Positions 20,644 to 21,651 of a stretch of 21,651 nt of DNA are shown here, piece by piece; positions within the stretch are counted from its first letter, which is position 1, and every line of letters begins with the position of its first letter. The notes under the pieces are model-generated. The model made no database searches, was not told the origin of the DNA, and was given only the letters and a program-made list of their open reading frames with translations. Source of the DNA: Funneliformis mosseae (Eukaryota > Glomeromycota > Glomeromycetes > Glomerales > Glomeraceae); contig CAJVPP010001223.1 in NCBI GenBank assembly GCA_910592005.1, positions 1 to 21,651 of the forward strand. Reading direction: 5' to 3'. Both the position numbers and the translations under genes were made by a program.

Positions 20644-20694
20644 CACTCTCGAAAAGTTTCTTCCTTTTTTTTTTTTTGTTTTCAATAAAAAATT

Positions 20695-21150
20695 ATGAAG
20701 GGAAAACAGTTTGTGTTTGTTCCGCCAGAAACTCCTGAAGAAACTCCTGAAAAACGTCAGGAATCAAGGTTAAAGAGAGAACCCAACATGTTCATCTCTT
20801 TTCGCAAAGATATGATGAGATATAAACCTTATAACATGCCAATGACAAAATATAGCCAGCTAGTATCAGGATGGTGGAAAAAGCTCTCAAAGGATAAGAA
20901 ATCTGAATTGCAAAAGCAATATCAAATTAAAAGAGATCATAACCGTCATGTAAAGTTAAATCAAGTTCAAACGCAAGGGGAAAGTCTCTCAAAAGTTGAG
21001 AACATTGAAATGCAATATCAACCTATATCATATCAAACGCAAGCGCCGGCAGATATAGACTATTATTATGTATATGGATATGACCCGGATTTTAATTATT
21101 GTTATGTCGAACCAGTACCAGTTCAAGATTTGGTCCTTTTGGACATTTAA
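20695..21150 (+). CDS. HMG-box protein A', 151 aa
   Basis: The smallest of the six HMG genes, single exon. An N-terminal ETPEETPEK microrepeat precedes one HMG box at about residues 29-84: EPNMFISFRKDMM, NMPMTKYSQLVSGWWKKLS with the conserved tryptophan (W60 or W61), then ELQKQYQIKRD. It ends in a short tail with APADIDYYYVYGYD and further Tyr, Pro and Val residues. The NMPMTKYS and YQIKRD segments and P(A/T)DIDY link it to protein A. Predicted role: nuclear DNA binding with little else attached. It is divergent from B', so the A'/B' pair repeats the A/B arrangement in opposite orientation. A weaker ATG frame overlapping its end (21099-21380) is not considered real. Confidence 0.88.
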   Translation: MKGKQFVFVPPETPEETPEKRQESRLKREPNMFISFRKDMMRYKPYNMPMTKYSQLVSGWWKKLSKDKKSELQKQYQIKRDHNRHVKLNQVQTQGESLSKVENIEMQYQPISYQTQAPADIDYYYVYGYDPDFNYCYVEPVPVQDLVLLDI

Positions 21151-21151
21151 A

Positions 21152-21265
21152 TCTCGAATTGTTTATATTTAATACCGAAATCTTTGAACCTGCATTTTTT
21201 TCGTCGAAGTATTTGAACTCGAATTATTTTATTTTAATACCTATATTAGTATTCAAACTCGAAAA
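21152..21265 (+). repeat. Diverged ~65-bp repeat downstream of gene A'
   Basis: CTCGAATT at 21153-21160 and 21218-21225, each followed by a T-rich stretch and TTTAATACC or TTTTAATACC, and a third truncated CTCGAAAA at 21258-21265. It probably lies in the 3' untranslated region of A'. Confidence 0.4.
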
Positions 21266-21433
21266 ATTTTATATCAGCTATCTCGTAATTTTTGGGGAGT
21301 GGGATTTGAATTTATTCTTAAGAAACATTAAGAAGCAAACATATGCTGTAATTAAGTTTAAAGTTAACGGTTTTATTTAAGCTATAATAAGTCAACCATT
21401 TCAAAATTACATTCTTTTTTTATTAAGGTTATA

Positions 21434-21439
21434 AATAAA
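21434..21439 (+). terminator. Candidate poly(A) signal of gene A'
   Basis: AATAAA followed by an A-tract, about 280 bp beyond the A' stop codon. Its position fits a 3' end signal, but A-rich hexamers are frequent here. Confidence 0.35.
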
Positions 21440-21531
21440 AAAAAAAATAAAAGGAAATAATCTTTTATTTCTGTTATGAGTACAATAAAATTTTCCCTTT
21501 AATATGAAACCCGTGATGTGCTATCGACATA

Positions 21532-21651
21532 CAGTGGTGTGCAAAAAAAATGACAATTTTTAAAATTACGATCGTTACACAACCACTTTATCAATCGAAA
21601 CGTACAATATGTCATTTTAAAGCTAAGAAGCAATAGATTTTATTAAAAAAA
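21532..21651 (+). mobile_element. Partial Tc1/mariner-type element, left terminal repeat
   Basis: CAGTGGTGTGCAAAA starting at 21532 directly after a TA dinucleotide (21530-21531) matches the usual start of Tc1-like terminal inverted repeats (CAGTG...TGCAAAA at a TA target). The element would continue past the right edge. No transposase sequence is visible in the 120 bases present, and no matching inverted end is found elsewhere in the window. Confidence 0.5.

Larger units (their letters stand above)
19336..20694. other. Divergent B'/A' intergenic region
   Basis: A spacer of 1359 bp between the start codons of B' (-) and A' (+), holding both promoters. It contains many homopolymers (for example T-tracts near 19840-19853 and 20081-20098). 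The frame at 19910-20155 is low-complexity and unsupported. I see no clear base-level match to the A/B spacer beyond TATA and T-tract features. Confidence 0.5.

Noticed and set aside
1..21651. CRISPR array, rRNA, bacterial-type operon or prophage
   Set aside because: No regularly spaced repeats with unique spacers, no rRNA-like conserved blocks, and no tightly packed co-directional genes.

Overview
The window looks like nuclear DNA of a fungus with a very AT-rich, transposon-laden genome. The best guess is an arbuscular mycorrhizal fungus of the Rhizophagus type (Glomeromycotina). This is inferred from the extreme AT richness with long A/T homopolymers, a run of short intronless HMG-box genes (MATA-HMG-like expansions are known in that group), and relics of a Polinton-like polymerase and a fungal DDE transposase. 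No bacterial operon or Shine-Dalgarno logic, tRNA, rRNA or CRISPR array was found.

Layout. Positions 1 to about 2440 (- strand) hold the 5' part of a decayed, protein-primed family B DNA polymerase gene of Maverick/Polinton type, with many in-frame stops and a frameshift; it runs off the left edge. From 2450 to 4345 there is a repeat-rich stretch with at least five copies of a 9-mer, a hairpin and a weak small ORF, and then a broken DDE transposase gene (+). From 5343 to 21150 there are six single-exon HMG-box genes. A partial Tc1/mariner-type terminal repeat starts near 21532 at the right edge.

The six HMG genes fall into three paralogue pairs in mirror order: A(-) 5343-6026, B(+) 7605-8930, C(+) 11833-12426, C'(+) 15653-16459, B'(-) 18694-19335, A'(+) 20695-21150. 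A/B and B'/A' are each divergently transcribed over a 1.4-1.6 kb spacer, so the A-B block appears twice in opposite orientation around an axis near 13.3 kb. Only C and C' break the symmetry, because they have the same orientation. Pairing is supported inside the HMG box and by shared motifs outside it. All six have a TATA-like element 45-180 bp upstream of the ATG and a long poly(dA:dT) tract close by.

Inferred function: nuclear DNA-binding proteins, each with one N-terminal HMG box and a low-complexity acidic or Tyr/Asn-rich tail that could serve as a regulatory region. Target genes and any link to mating cannot be read from this window. The long spaces between genes hold mostly AT-rich DNA, microsatellites, a 9-bp minisatellite and one G+C-richer repeat island.
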